From Chrysopogon serrulatus (Eukaryota; Streptophyta; Magnoliopsida; Poales; Poaceae): a stretch of DNA of 64,000 bases. A model generated the notes under the pieces. The model was given only the letters and a program-made list of their open reading frames with translations. It did not search any database and was not told the origin of the DNA. The position numbers were made by a program, and so were the translations under genes. Positions 54,082 to 64,000 of the stretch are shown one piece after another. Numbering within the stretch: position 1 is the stretch's first letter; each line of letters begins with the position of its first letter. The DNA lies in contig JADLZL010001381.1 in assembly GCA_015844335.1 (NCBI GenBank), positions 558,001-622,000 on the forward strand, written 5' to 3'.

Positions 54082-56146
54082 GGTCTTCAATTTCCTTTTA
54101 AAGGAAAAGGCAAGTGACGTTGGCAATCTTTTGGTGGGCTTGGTGTTTGCTGTGATTGCCGTGGTCACGAGACCATTCAAAAAAGACACAGAATACGAAA
54201 AACCGTCAATTGCACGCATGGTGCTAGCAGCAGTTTTATTGCTTGTCCAAGTGCTGGTGCTTGCCATTGTCTTGTGTCCTCTGGCGGTTCTGTATGTGCT
54301 TGGGCTGTATCTCTCTTGTGGAATTTCCTTATGGCGTCTGTCACAACACGACTACGGTGACCCAGAAGGAGGCGCCAACCTAAAGCCAGCGCTCAATGTC
54401 TTATACTCCTTAGCCGTGGCCCAAGGTGTGTTTTACGGCTACAGGACCATCTATGATTTAGGAGCAAGAACCGGGCTGGTGGAAGAGGTGGCCTATTGTT
54501 GTTCCCGGGTGGAGACAGACCTGGTTTCCGCGTACATGGAGGAAACTGTGGCAGGATGTATGAAGGACCCGTCGTTTGCGAGAGGAAGAAACCTCGTGAC
54601 ATATGCGGTGGACTTGTTAATGGAATCTAAGTCAAGGTACTGCTACATTTCCGGGGTTCTGATTCTTGGCAAAATAATCCGTGATGAACAGCGGGGTCTG
54701 CTGAAACAACTGCTGACTGGATCAGCGTCCTTTAGCCATGTTGTCCAGCGACTGTCGGAGACATTTGGTCCGACAAGCCCATACAGCACAGAGATCAGGG
54801 TGCGAGCTGCCATGGTAGTGGCAACTGTTGCTGGTAGCATCCATCTGGACCAATTCACAGCTCAAGGGATGATGGTAATTGAGTGCATATCGTCCCTGCT
54901 CTGCACATTTGAGGAATACAGTTGGCGACCTGCTGAGGGATACGAGCGACGACGACGGCGACGTCCCCCCCTGACGGATACTGATGAGGGACCTGAGGAG
55001 CGGGGCTGGCTGGTCGATAATCACGAGCTTGTGTATAGCTATGCCGACGAAATTCCAGCGGCTGCCGCTGACAGCAAGACACCGACACAGGGCTACAAAG
55101 CTCTGGTGGTGCAAGGCCTGTGTATCCTTCAGGGGCTCGCAGTCAATGAGGACAACTGCAGAGTCATAAGCAGCAACACCCAAGGGCTGCTACCAAAGGC
55201 CATGGCACCTCTGATCTCAGACCAACAACATGGAATAATTCACAGCGGCGGCGATCATCATGATGAATGGTGCAGCATGGCAGAGGAATCACTGGAACTC
55301 ATGAAACGGCTCATGGCTACTACTCCGTCTAAGTCACCACCAGGAGAGACCACCGAAGCAGCAACAAAGCTGCAGCTGCCAAGTGAGATCTTAGTCAACC
55401 ACCAAGTGATCATCACGATCCTCAAAGGTATTCTTGAGTGCGTCGACTGTGCAGTGCTGCTGAAAAAACAAGCCGTTGAGGTCCTCCTAGTTCTTGGCCT
55501 ATCTGTGGATACACATGATGCCTCCATTATGCTTATGCCAGGTGGAAGCAGAAGCAGCAGCAGCAGCACAGGACTGTGCAATGCTGTGGAAGTGGATGCT
55601 GCTGCACATTTCTCTCTTGCCGGATTATCACTTTAACAGGATGTGCGGTTCCACTCATTTGGCAAAGAAGAGCAGTGACATCAGAAGATTAGCAGGTGAA
55701 AAGCTGAAGGCCATGCAATCAGTTGGTGACGTTATTCGCAGCCTCACTACAGCTGTTGCAGATGCCGAAAACAACAGATATATCAGAATACATGCAGCAA
55801 GAATCCTGAGGCACCTGGTTGCTTACTACACCAAGGATGATGAAAATCTCATGCAAATGAAGAGAGCCATGATTGATGTGATCATGCCAGAGGTAATTAA
55901 TTAATTAATAGAAGGAAAAAATAATGGAAACCCTTTAATTTTTTTCTCCTATATTACTGACAACCATCATCGATTGATTGATGCCTGGATCAGGTGCTCA
56001 AAGAAATTGCTGTCCATGCGTGGGGCAAGGTTCTTCCGGCAGCAGGTGGCACGGACGACATAGTCACATAGAACAAGGTGCTTCTTCGCATGATAATACT
56101 AATGGGCAGGAAAGCAGCTCTACTCCTCGTCAGCAAAAGGGTGAGC
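54082..56146 (+). pseudogene. BLE2-like gene copy 3 (exons 2 and 3; longest copy)
   Basis: A canonical acceptor TTTATTCGCAG (54071-54081) opens a frame reading GVFNFLLKEKASDVGNLLVG. Two hydrophobic segments follow: GLVFAVIAVV, then about 40 residues containing VLAAVLLLVQVLVLAIVLCP and LAVLYVLGLYLSCGISLW. Next comes a helical, ARM-like region (CMKDPSFARGRNLVTYAVDL, ILGKIIRDEQRGLLKQLL, IRVRAAMVVATVAGSIHL, ALVVQGLCILQGLAVNEDNC). The frame stops at TAA 55634-55636. The natural continuation (DIRRLAGEKLKAMQSVGDVI, HAARILRHLVAYYTKDDENL) is in another frame to the donor CCAGAG-GTAATT (55890), so one frameshift lies in about 55490-55636. Exon 3 from about 55994 (VLKEIAVHAWGKVLPAAGGT) meets TAG at 56069-56071 and is cut by a copia LTR at 56147. 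No local exon 1. Family and role (brassinosteroid-linked BLE2 in rice) are from memory. Confidence 0.75.
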
Positions 56147-57135
56147 TGTTGGAAATAAAAGCAATTTAGCGATGCATAAAATAATTCCGATAATAAGGAA
56201 AAGACCAACAACATGAATATGATTTAACACCAGCACTAAGATCTGAGGCATAGCCGCTGTATCTAGTGCGAACGACAGAAGAGAAACAAAAACGAACAAC
56301 AAAGAAAGACAAGACATCATTACAGTGGGGATATCGGGCGCGTAGGCGAAGGCGAAGACGAAGACGTAGCAGACCGCCGACGGAGATCGGGATCGGCGGC
56401 GGCGGCGTAGGGAGGGAAGAAGACGCCCAGCAAGCAGCCGCGACGGCGCTTCCCAAAAACCCCGATACGCCCCCTACCCCGTGCAGGACGCGAGGAGACG
56501 TAGGCCGGAGCCCGCTCTCCCGGCACCGATGGCACGTCGGCGACGGGATGGGGAGGACAGCGGCAGCAAGCAAAGACGTGGAACGGGAAGAGATGAATTC
56601 TCTCGTGGTGGAGGACGACGCCTTGTCCCTTATTTATACACGCGTCGCAGCTAAGGAAAGCGATTAGCCGCTTAATCACAGCGTTACGGTAATTGTCCTT
56701 CCGTTTGTACACTTACCATAACGTGAGAATAATTGCTTACCAAATAGGCCGGCGCAATTTTCTCCATGCATGCAAAAATATCAAGTGACAAAAGGAGGCC
56801 GCGCACCCGCAAGGGCGGAGGCCCGAAATCGCCGGACCATTCACGCGCATGTCGTGGCGTGCGCGCCCATTGGCCCCCGCCCGGCCCAGCCCGGCCCCGG
56901 CCGGGCCCAGCGAGGCGAGGCGAGCGGAAGCGAAGTGGTGGGTTCTTCCTTTTCCCTCTCCTCATCCATAGCTTCAACAAGAATGAGATAGCTCAACTAT
57001 TTAAGTTGGCCTCACTTCTCTTGAAGTAGCAAGGTGGGACTAAAATCCCCCACCTTTCCATATATACATGCATGTGTGAGTGGGCCTTTGGGATTTATAT
57101 GGAATTGTTTGGCCCATGGCCCAAAACATCTAACA
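56147..57135 (-). repeat. copia LTR 1 (989 bp)
   Basis: On plus starts TGTTGGAAATAAAAGC and ends AAAACATCTAACA. A minus-strand TATA box TATAAATA is the complement of 56631-56638. Homologous to 61612-62592 along its length with scattered short indels. Confidence 0.9.
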
Positions 57136-57990
57136 ATCCCCCACCACATCCCAAGGGCACGCGAGTCATACTCCCTGTACCACAGTACTGTTAATATACC
57201 AGCTATTCAGTGGAGACCGGTTAAGGTTGAACATCCACCTAGAACATCAAGATAGGCCCATCCGCAACTGCACAATGGACTAGGCCTTGAATTGGCAGTT
57301 TGGTGTGAATAGGCTTCACTTGAAGTCTTGACTGATACTAGGCTACCATCGCCAACCCCGCGAGTGGAGCGTATAAGTCATACTCCTAACTCACTTCATG
57401 AGCTTATTAAAGAATACCCAATTCTTATAAACTGCGACTAACAGCTTGGGCTCACATAGGTGTGTTCTTACAGGGGATACTCAGAGGGACAAGATCTCGC
57501 TATAAAGCCTCGTAACACATTAAGACAAAGTCAACCCGCCTTTACGTAAATGAGAGTATTGCATCTCCAACGGAGTGGGTTAAAGGAAAAGGTTGTACTC
57601 TCCCGTTAACCAACAGACTTGTTCTTCCTGTGTCCTAATTCACGGGATCTCCGATCACATAGGTTGGGTTACTACCGAGGTTAACTCACATGGGTCTCAA
57701 TCCCATCTCCTTCGATGCATTGTCAATCACCGCGGCGTGATAGTCCCTTGGTGAAGGGATCTCGCTGTGTTCTTAGTCGTGCGGATATATTCCACGCCTA
57801 TTGCTCCCGAGCTCCTCAATTTCCCCTCGACAGACTTCGCCTACGCTTTATATGTTTGCTAGACTTTTTTCCATTATCCCGACTATTCTTCACCTTTGTG
57901 ATCACTGTTTGATTATCACAGTTTATGAGAATAGCAGGAATTGGTTTTTCCACCATAGGTAAGTCCATCAACATTTCTCTTAACCATTCA
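57136..57990 (-). other. copia 3' non-coding region
   Basis: Between RNase H and the 3' LTR. No domain in any frame. It is repeated nearly unchanged at 62593-63460, which shows the array structure. Confidence 0.7.
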
Positions 57991-57999
57991 GCCTCACTA

Positions 58000-59110
58000 G
58001 AGGTCAGATCAGAGCCGTGAGCTCGCCTCCATTGTAGATTTTGTAAGTATTGTTCCGCTTACAAGATCTCCAAGAGACAGCGCCACCACCCAAAGTGAAT
58101 ATGTATCCACTAGTGGCCTTCAACTCGTCAGCTTCTGAAATCCAGTTTGAATCACTATATCCTTCAAGTACTCCTGGGTACCCTGAATAGTGAATTCCAT
58201 AACTCATTGTGCCTTTTAGATAGCGCATTACACGATCAATACCCCGCCAATGATCGGTTCCTCGGATTAGAGGAAAATCTACTCAACTTGCTTACAAAGA
58301 AATGAGATATCGGGTATGGTTGCGCTTAGCTAGATACATCAATGAGCCAATAACTGGGAGTATCTCAGATGATCCTTTCCTAGCCTCTTATTCTTTCAAG
58401 TATTAGGCTAGGATCATAGGGTGTTGGAGAAGGTTTGCAATCCATATAGCCAAAGCGGCTCAAAACCTTTTCCACATAATGAGATTGCAAAAGAGTAATC
58501 CCATTCTCACCCTTGTTAACTTTAATATTGAGAATCACATCGGCTACTCCCAAATCTTTCATGTCAAAATTTTAGGATAAGAATGACTTTACGTCATTAA
58601 TCTCATCGATACTTGTCCCAAAAATTAGTATGTCGTCCACATACAAACACATGATTACTCCTTTGCCCCCACCATAACGGTAGTACACACAAGTGTCGGC
58701 TTCATTTATCGCAAACCCAGCTAAGAAGTCAAAGTCCTGTTCAAACTTCTCATGCCACCGCTTAGGTGCCCGCTTTAGGCCATACAAGGATTTGAGTAAC
58801 CCGCACACCTTGCCCTCTTGTCCTTGTGCTATAAATCCATCGGGCTGGTTCATGTAAATTTCTTCCTCTAGCTCTCCATTAAGGAAAGCCGTCTTCACGT
58901 CCATCTGGTGGACAAGAAGACCATGGGAAGCAGCCAAGGATAATAGCACTCGGATTGTAGTTAATCCGGCAACAGTGTGAGTAGGTGTCAAAGAAATCCT
59001 CGTCTTCCTTTTGTGTAAAACCTTTAGCAACAAGCCTTGCCTTGTACTTTTTCAATAGTACCGTCAGGCCTAAGCTTCTTCTTAAATACCCATTTACAGC
59101 CAATCGGCCC
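58000..59110 (-). pseudogene. copia reverse transcriptase and RNase H
   Basis: 59103-58879: LKKYKARLVAKGFTQKEDED, the usual RT start. 59033-58572: QMDVKTAFLNGELEEEIYMN, KSLYGLKRAPKRWHEKFEQD and catalytic YVDDILIFG (about 58640). 58562-58380: MKDLGVADVILNIKVNKGEN, SHYVEKVLSRFGYMDCKPSP. 58228-58004: MRYLKGTMSYGIHYSGYPGV, SDSNWISEADELKATSGYIF, the RNase H region. A TAA interrupts near 58573, and a frame break and deletion lie between 58380 and 58228, so the protein is not continuous. Confidence 0.88.
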
Positions 59111-59399
59111 GCAACCCAATCGGGGTTTGTCTACTACTTCCCATGTTCCATTTGCAAAGTGATGGAGTCCATCTCACTACGGACCGCATCCTTCCAAGAA
59201 TCCGCATCCGGTGATGCATATGCCTCTCGCAATGGTTGTGGGAGTATCATCTATGAGATACACAAAGTGAAGTCATCACCAAAGGATTTTGCAATCCTTT
59301 GTCTCTTACTCCTTCTCGGAGCTACAACACCTGTCATCCTCCTCATTACCAAGTGGATCTATGATTGGTTCAAGAGAGGGTGTGGGTTTAGGAATAACT

Positions 59400-60440
59400 T
59401 CATTAGACGAACTCGGTAAAGAACAAGCAACATTCATCGGGAAAATATTCTCAAAGAAAGTAACATCCCGTGACTCCAAGAGTGAACCAACTATAACATC
59501 CGGGCGCTTCAGATTTAATCACTAAGAACTTATACGCCGTGCTATGGTACGCGTATCCCAAGAAGATACAATCAACTGTTTTTCGGTCCGAGCTTATGTT
59601 TCTTATTAATTGGTACGCTAACCATGGCCAAACAGCCCCAAGTACGCAAATAATGGAGTGATGGTTTCCGACCTTTCCATCCTTCATACGGAGTAATATC
59701 ACTATTTTTAGTTGGAACTCTATTTAGAACATGACATCTTTGTTAAAATAGCCTCCCCCACCATGCTTTAGCCATACCGGATGTTCCTAACATGGCATTC
59801 ACCAAGTCCATTAACGTCCGGTTCTTTCTTTTCGGCAACCCCATTAGATTGGGGCGAATGTGGAGGTGTCCGTTCATGAATTATTCCATTCTCCGCATTT
59901 AAAAGGTCAAACTCATTGGAAAAATACTCTCCACCACGATCGACCTAACACGCTTGATTTTCTTTTCTAATTGGTTTTCTACCTCAGCCTTATAAGTCTT
60001 AAAACATTCAAACGCCTCATCTTTAGATTTTAGAAGGAACACATAGCAGTATTTAGTTGCATCATCAATTAAGGTCATAAAGTATCTTTTTCCTCCTTTT
60101 GTCAACACACCATTCATTTCACAAAGATCAGAATGAATGAGCTCTAATACTGTCGTGCACCTCCCGTCTATAGCCTTGTGTGGCTTACGAGGTTGCTTTG
60201 CTTGCACACATGCTTGACATTTAGAGCCTTTGACTATAGAAAAATTCGGAATTAAATTCATAACGGATAGACGCGACATACAACCAAAATTAATGTGACA
60301 CAAACGTGAATGCCATATATCAGCCACCGAATTGTTTGAATCACACACATGGTTCACAACTTTATTACGTAAATCGGAGAGTGAAAAGCGGAACAAGCCT
60401 CCATTTGTCATAGCCTTTACCAATGAATTGGCCATACCTC
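59400..60440 (-). pseudogene. copia integrase
   Basis: 60435-59899 reads VADIWHSRLCHINFGCMSRL and KCQACVQAKQPRKPHKAIDG (HHCC zinc-binding pattern), then ELIHSDLCEMNGVLTKGGKR, YFMTLIDDATKYCYVFLLKS with the first two catalytic acidic positions in view. Downstream, 59702-59451 reads DCIFLGYAYHSTAYKFLVIK. The frame is lost at about 59940, and the stretch around the catalytic Glu is degraded (HERTPPHSPQSNGVAEKK-type words are only partly readable). Confidence 0.85.
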
Positions 60441-60769
60441 GAAATGACTACTTTATTCGACTCAAATACCAGCTTGAATCCATCTCGACACAAGAGGGAT
60501 CCACTAACGAGGTTCTTCTTTATTGAGGGCGCATGGTGCACGTTCTTGAGCCGCACGATCTTTCCCGAAGTGAACTTCGGATCGACCGAACCAACACCAA
60601 GAAAGCATGCGAGCCGTTCCCCATCATGACGGTTGAACCTCGTGCGACCGGTAGGAAGAAAACATAGAGATATCAGTACAAACATGAATATTGGCACTGT
60701 ATCTATCCACCGGTCATTAGATTGACATACGTAAAATACACTAGGTAAAGAATTACCATACCCAGATCC

Positions 60770-61680
60770 GCTAGGATCGCCAATAGTCACGTTGGCGATT
60801 TCGCCCCTCGCCGATTCTTCTTGATGCCCTTGCGGTTCTTGCACTTCTTGGCGAAGTGTCCGGCCTCACCGCAAACAAAGCACACAACTTCATCCATGTT
60901 CTTCTTCTTCTTGACCTAAGTAGTCTGAACAGCCTTCTGCTTGTTCTTGCCAGCGTGCTGCATCACATTGGCGCTGGACTGTTCGGGTGCCTTTGGTGGA
61001 GCATCCTTTGCCCGAGCCTTCTCTTCAACATCAAGACCAGCCAACAGATCCTCAACAGAGATCTTCTGTCTTTTATGTTTCAGAGCTGTGGCAAAGTTCC
61101 TCCAAGATGGAGGCAACTTGGCAATAATGCCACCGGCCACAAACTTATCAGGCAAAACATGTCCGAGCTGTTCGAGTTCCCTCACAATGAGTTGGAACTC
61201 ATGAGCCTGTTTTCCACGACCGAACGGTTTTCAACCATTTTGTAGTCGTGGTACTTCTCCATCACATACAGCTCGTGCCCGGCATCCGCAAAGACCGAAC
61301 TTGTGTTCAAGTGCCTCCTACGTTCAAAGAAGACTCTTGATGTTCATGTAAACATCACACACCTGGTCGAGAGAACGCCAAGACGCATCCGACGAAAATC
61401 GTCGTAGCCGCAAATGAAACTCCCGCACCTCTTTCTCGGATCCGAGAGGTAGTGCGGGAGGATTACCCACGACCCAAAACACGCCCATAGCGGTCACCAC
61501 AATCGAGCCCTCGTCTCGCCACCTCTTAAAATTCACACCGGTGAATTTCTCCGGTTTCATCGCATCGGTATATCCCTTAGTCATCGCTAAATGCCTATCG
61601 GGTTTTTGGATTGTTGGAAATAAAAGCAATTTAGCGATGCATAAAATAATTCCGACAATAAAGGAAAAGACCAACAACAT
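60770..61680 (-). pseudogene. copia gag with zinc knuckle
   Basis: 61590-61324 reads MTKGYTDAMKPEKFTGVNFK, RWRDEGSIVVTAMGVFWVVG and LDQVCDVYMNIKSLL. It continues at 61185-60916 with ELEQLGHVLPDKFVAGGIIA and KLPPSWRNFATALKHKRQ (UBN2-type gag). After a TAG near 60916, a CCHC knuckle reads CFVCGEAGHFAKKC (60879-60838 region), followed by basic KNRKGIKKNRRGAK. The protease region beyond is short and broken. Frames extending into the LTR at 61612 and beyond are accidental. Confidence 0.85.
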
Positions 61681-62592
61681 GAATATGATTTAACACCAAA
61701 GCACTAAGATCCGAGGCATAGCCGCTCTATCTAGTGCGAACGACGTAAGAGAAACAAAAAACGAACAACAAAGAAAGACAAGACATCATTACGTTGGGGG
61801 ATATCGGCGCCAGTAGGCGAAGGCGAAGACGAAGACGTAGCGCACCGCCGACGGAGATCGGATCGGGCGGCGGCGGCGTAGAGGGAAGAAGACGCCCAAA
61901 GCCGAAAGTAGCCGCGACGGCGCTTCCCAAAACCCCGATACGCCCCTACCCCGTGTAGGGACGCGAGGAGACGAGGCTTTGGAGCCTCGCTTCTCCCGGC
62001 ACCGATGGCACGCCGGCGACGGGATGGGGAGGACAGCGGCGCAAGCAAAGACCGTGGAACGGGAAGAGATGAATTCTCGTGGTGGAGGACGACGCCTTGT
62101 CCCTTATTTATACACGCGTCGCAGCCTAAGGAAAGCGATTAGCCGCTTAATCACTGCTACGGTAATTGTCCTTCCGTTTGTACACTTACCATAACGTGAG
62201 AATAATTGCTTACCAAATAGGCCGGCGCAATTTTCTCCATGCATGCAAAAATATCAAGTGACAAAAGGAGGCCGCGCACCGCAAGGGCGGAGGCCCGAAA
62301 TCGCCGGACCATTCACGCCAAGCATGTCGTGCGTGCGCGCCCATTGGCCCCCCCCCCGCCCGCCCGCCCCGGCCTGGGCCAAAGCCTTGGCGTGGTGGTT
62401 CTTCCTTTTCCCTCTCCTCATCCATAGCTTCAACAAGAATGAGATAGCTCAACTATTTAAGTTGGCCTCACTTCTCTTAAAGTAGCAAGGTGGGACTAAA
62501 GTCCCCCACCTTTCCATATATACATGCATGTGTGAGTGGGCCTTTGGGATTTATATGGAATTGTTTGGCCCATGGCCCAAAAACATCTAACA
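61612..62592 (-). repeat. copia LTR 2 (981 bp), shared by two tandem units
   Basis: On plus starts TGTTGGAAATAAAAGC and ends AACATCTAACA. The TATA box is the complement of 62105-62112. It serves as 5' LTR of the unit to the left and is followed on the right by the same purine-tract complement and 3' non-coding region as LTR 1. Confidence 0.9.
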
Positions 62593-64000
62593 ATCCCCCA
62601 CCACATCCCAAGGGCACGCGAGTCATACTCCCCGTACCACAAGATGTTAATATACCGGCTATTCGGTGGAGACCCGGTTAAGGTTGAACATCCACCTAGA
62701 ACATCAAGATAGGCCCATCCGCAACCGCGCACAATGGACTAGGCCTTGAATTGGCGTTTGGTGTGAATAGGCTTCACTTGAAGTCTTGATCGATACTAGG
62801 CTACCATCGCCAACCCCGTGAGTGGAGCGTATAAGTCATACTTCTAACTCACTTCATGAGCTTATTAAAGAATACCCAATTCTTATAAACTGCGACTAAC
62901 GGTTGGGCTCACATAGGTGTGTTCTTACAGGGGATACTCGTAGGGACAAGATCTCGCTATAAAGCCTCGAGAACACATTAAGACAAAGTCAACCCGCCTT
63001 TACGTAAATGAGAGTACCGCATCTCCAACGGAGTGGGTTAAAGGAAAAGGTTGTACTCTCCCGTTAACCAACGACTTGTTTTTCCTGTGTCTTAATTCAC
63101 GGGATCTCCGATCACATAGGTTGGGTTACTACCGAGGTTAACTCACATGGGTCTCAATCCCATCTCCTTCGATGCATTGTCAATCACTTTGTGCGTGATA
63201 GTCCCTTGGTGAAGGGATCGCGCGGGTTCTTAGTCTGTGCGGATATATTCCACGCGGCTATTGCTCGAGCTCCTCAATTTCTGACAGACTTCGGTCTACG
63301 CTTTATATGTTTGCTGGACTTCTTTCCATTATCGACTATTCTTCACCTTTGTGATCACTTTGTTTGATTATCACGGTTTATGAGAATAGCAGGAATTGGT
63401 TTTTCCACCATAGGTAAGTCCATCAACATTTCTCTTAACCATTCAGCCTCACTAGAGGTCGTATCAGAGTGTGAGCTCTGCCTCCATTGTAGATTTTGTA
63501 AGTATTGTGCGCTTACAAGATCTCCAAGAGAGCGCCACCACCCAAAGTGAATATGTATCCACTAGTGGCCTTCAACTCGTCAACTTACGAAATCCAGTTT
63601 GAATCACTATATCCTTCAAGTACTCCGGGTACCCCGAATAGTGAATTCCATAACTCATTGTGCCTTTTAGATAGCGCATTACACGATCAATACCCCGCCA
63701 ATGATCGGTTCTGGATTAGAGGAAAATCTACTCAACTTGCTTAAAGCAAATGAGATATTAGGGGCGGGTTGCGCTAGCTAGATACATCAATGAGCCAATA
63801 ACTGGGAGTATCTCGGATGATCCTTTCCTAGCCTCTTATTCTTTCTCAAGTATTAGGCTAGGATCATAGGGTGTTGGAGAAGGTTTGCAATCCATATAGC
63901 CAAAGCGGCTCAAAACCTTTTCCACATAATGAGATTGCAAAAGAGTAATCCCATTCTCACCCTTGTTAACTTTAATATTGAGAATCACATCGGCTACTCC
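62593..64000 (-). pseudogene. Second copia internal region (runs off window)
   Basis: Collinear with 57136-58550. The 3' non-coding region (62593-63460) is followed by RNase H (about 63460-63700) and the end of reverse transcriptase (about 63850-64000) on the minus strand. It differs by frequent one- to few-base indels. The rest of the unit lies beyond the window edge. Confidence 0.88.

Larger units (their letters stand above)
56147..61611 (-). mobile_element. Ty1/copia element, first unit of a tandem array (LTR plus internal)
   Basis: Minus-strand order of domains from right to left: gag, zinc knuckle, protease region, integrase, reverse transcriptase, RNase H, then a long non-coding 3' region and the 3' LTR. 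The 3' LTR is followed, on plus, by ATCCCCCACCAC, the complement of a purine tract (57136 onward). The element is inserted in exon 3 of BLE2-like copy 3. A second LTR (61612-62592) and the start of another internal region follow in the same orientation. Confidence 0.9.

Noticed and set aside
61324..61680. 118-codon ORF as an intact gag with N-terminal membrane segment
   Set aside because: Its first 30 residues are translated LTR sequence (upstream of the LTR edge at 61612). The real gag start is the internal Met near 61590.

Overview
This window is plant nuclear DNA from a grass (Poaceae), probably a panicoid. The evidence is its repeat content: Stowaway and Tourist MITEs, a CACTA element built from TTTAGTCCCGGTTGG modules, Helitrons with CTAG ends, Ty3/gypsy and Ty1/copia LTR retrotransposons and a LINE. 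The only host-type protein family I recognise looks like the grass BLE2 family (membrane segments plus an ARM-like helical domain). No intact conventional host gene is visible. The window is a nested-transposon landscape with scattered gene fragments.

Layout. 1-4250: an LTR-like fragment, degenerate tandem repeats, a palindromic MITE with a duplicated arm, a Stowaway MITE and two short tandem duplications. 4253-6990: a BLE2-like 3' pseudogene split by a Tourist-like element that itself contains a second Tourist-like copy. 7372-8406: a Mutator-like element with long TIRs and a GC-rich core (Pack-MULE candidate). 8736-11654: a complete but pol-less LTR element. 14604-15174: a CACTA element with exact ends, a CGG target duplication and a tRNA-like module. 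16700-16920: a clean BLE2-like exon 1. 19601-19860: a complete mini-Helitron. 20963-22155: a BLE2-like exon 2 fragment split by a foldback element. 22597-23490: (TA)n-associated Micron-like elements.

23831-38710: a Ty3/gypsy element (Tat-like) arranged LTR, gag-pro, pol, antisense spliced ORF, truncated LTR, then a second gag-pro. 38711-41160: old repeat DNA split by a solo LTR. 41640-46310: a LINE on the minus strand containing an RT-deleted copia element. 46364-47010: a Tourist-like element. 47149-53702: nested and tandem Helitrons. 54082-56146: the longest BLE2-like copy (exons 2 and 3), cut off by a minus-strand copia element arranged LTR-internal-LTR-internal from 56147 past the end of the window.

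How the parts relate. The BLE2-like pieces are all on the plus strand and show that a local gene family was broken up by transposons. Exon 1 at 16700-16920 is phase-compatible with the intact splice acceptor at 54080-54081, so a very long transposon-filled intron is formally possible but unproven. The retrotransposons are mostly defective: missing RT, frameshifts, nonsense codons. The antisense ORF of the gypsy element keeps canonical splice sites. Some divergence between repeat copies is patchy and indel-rich, so parts of the window may reflect assembly or polishing error.
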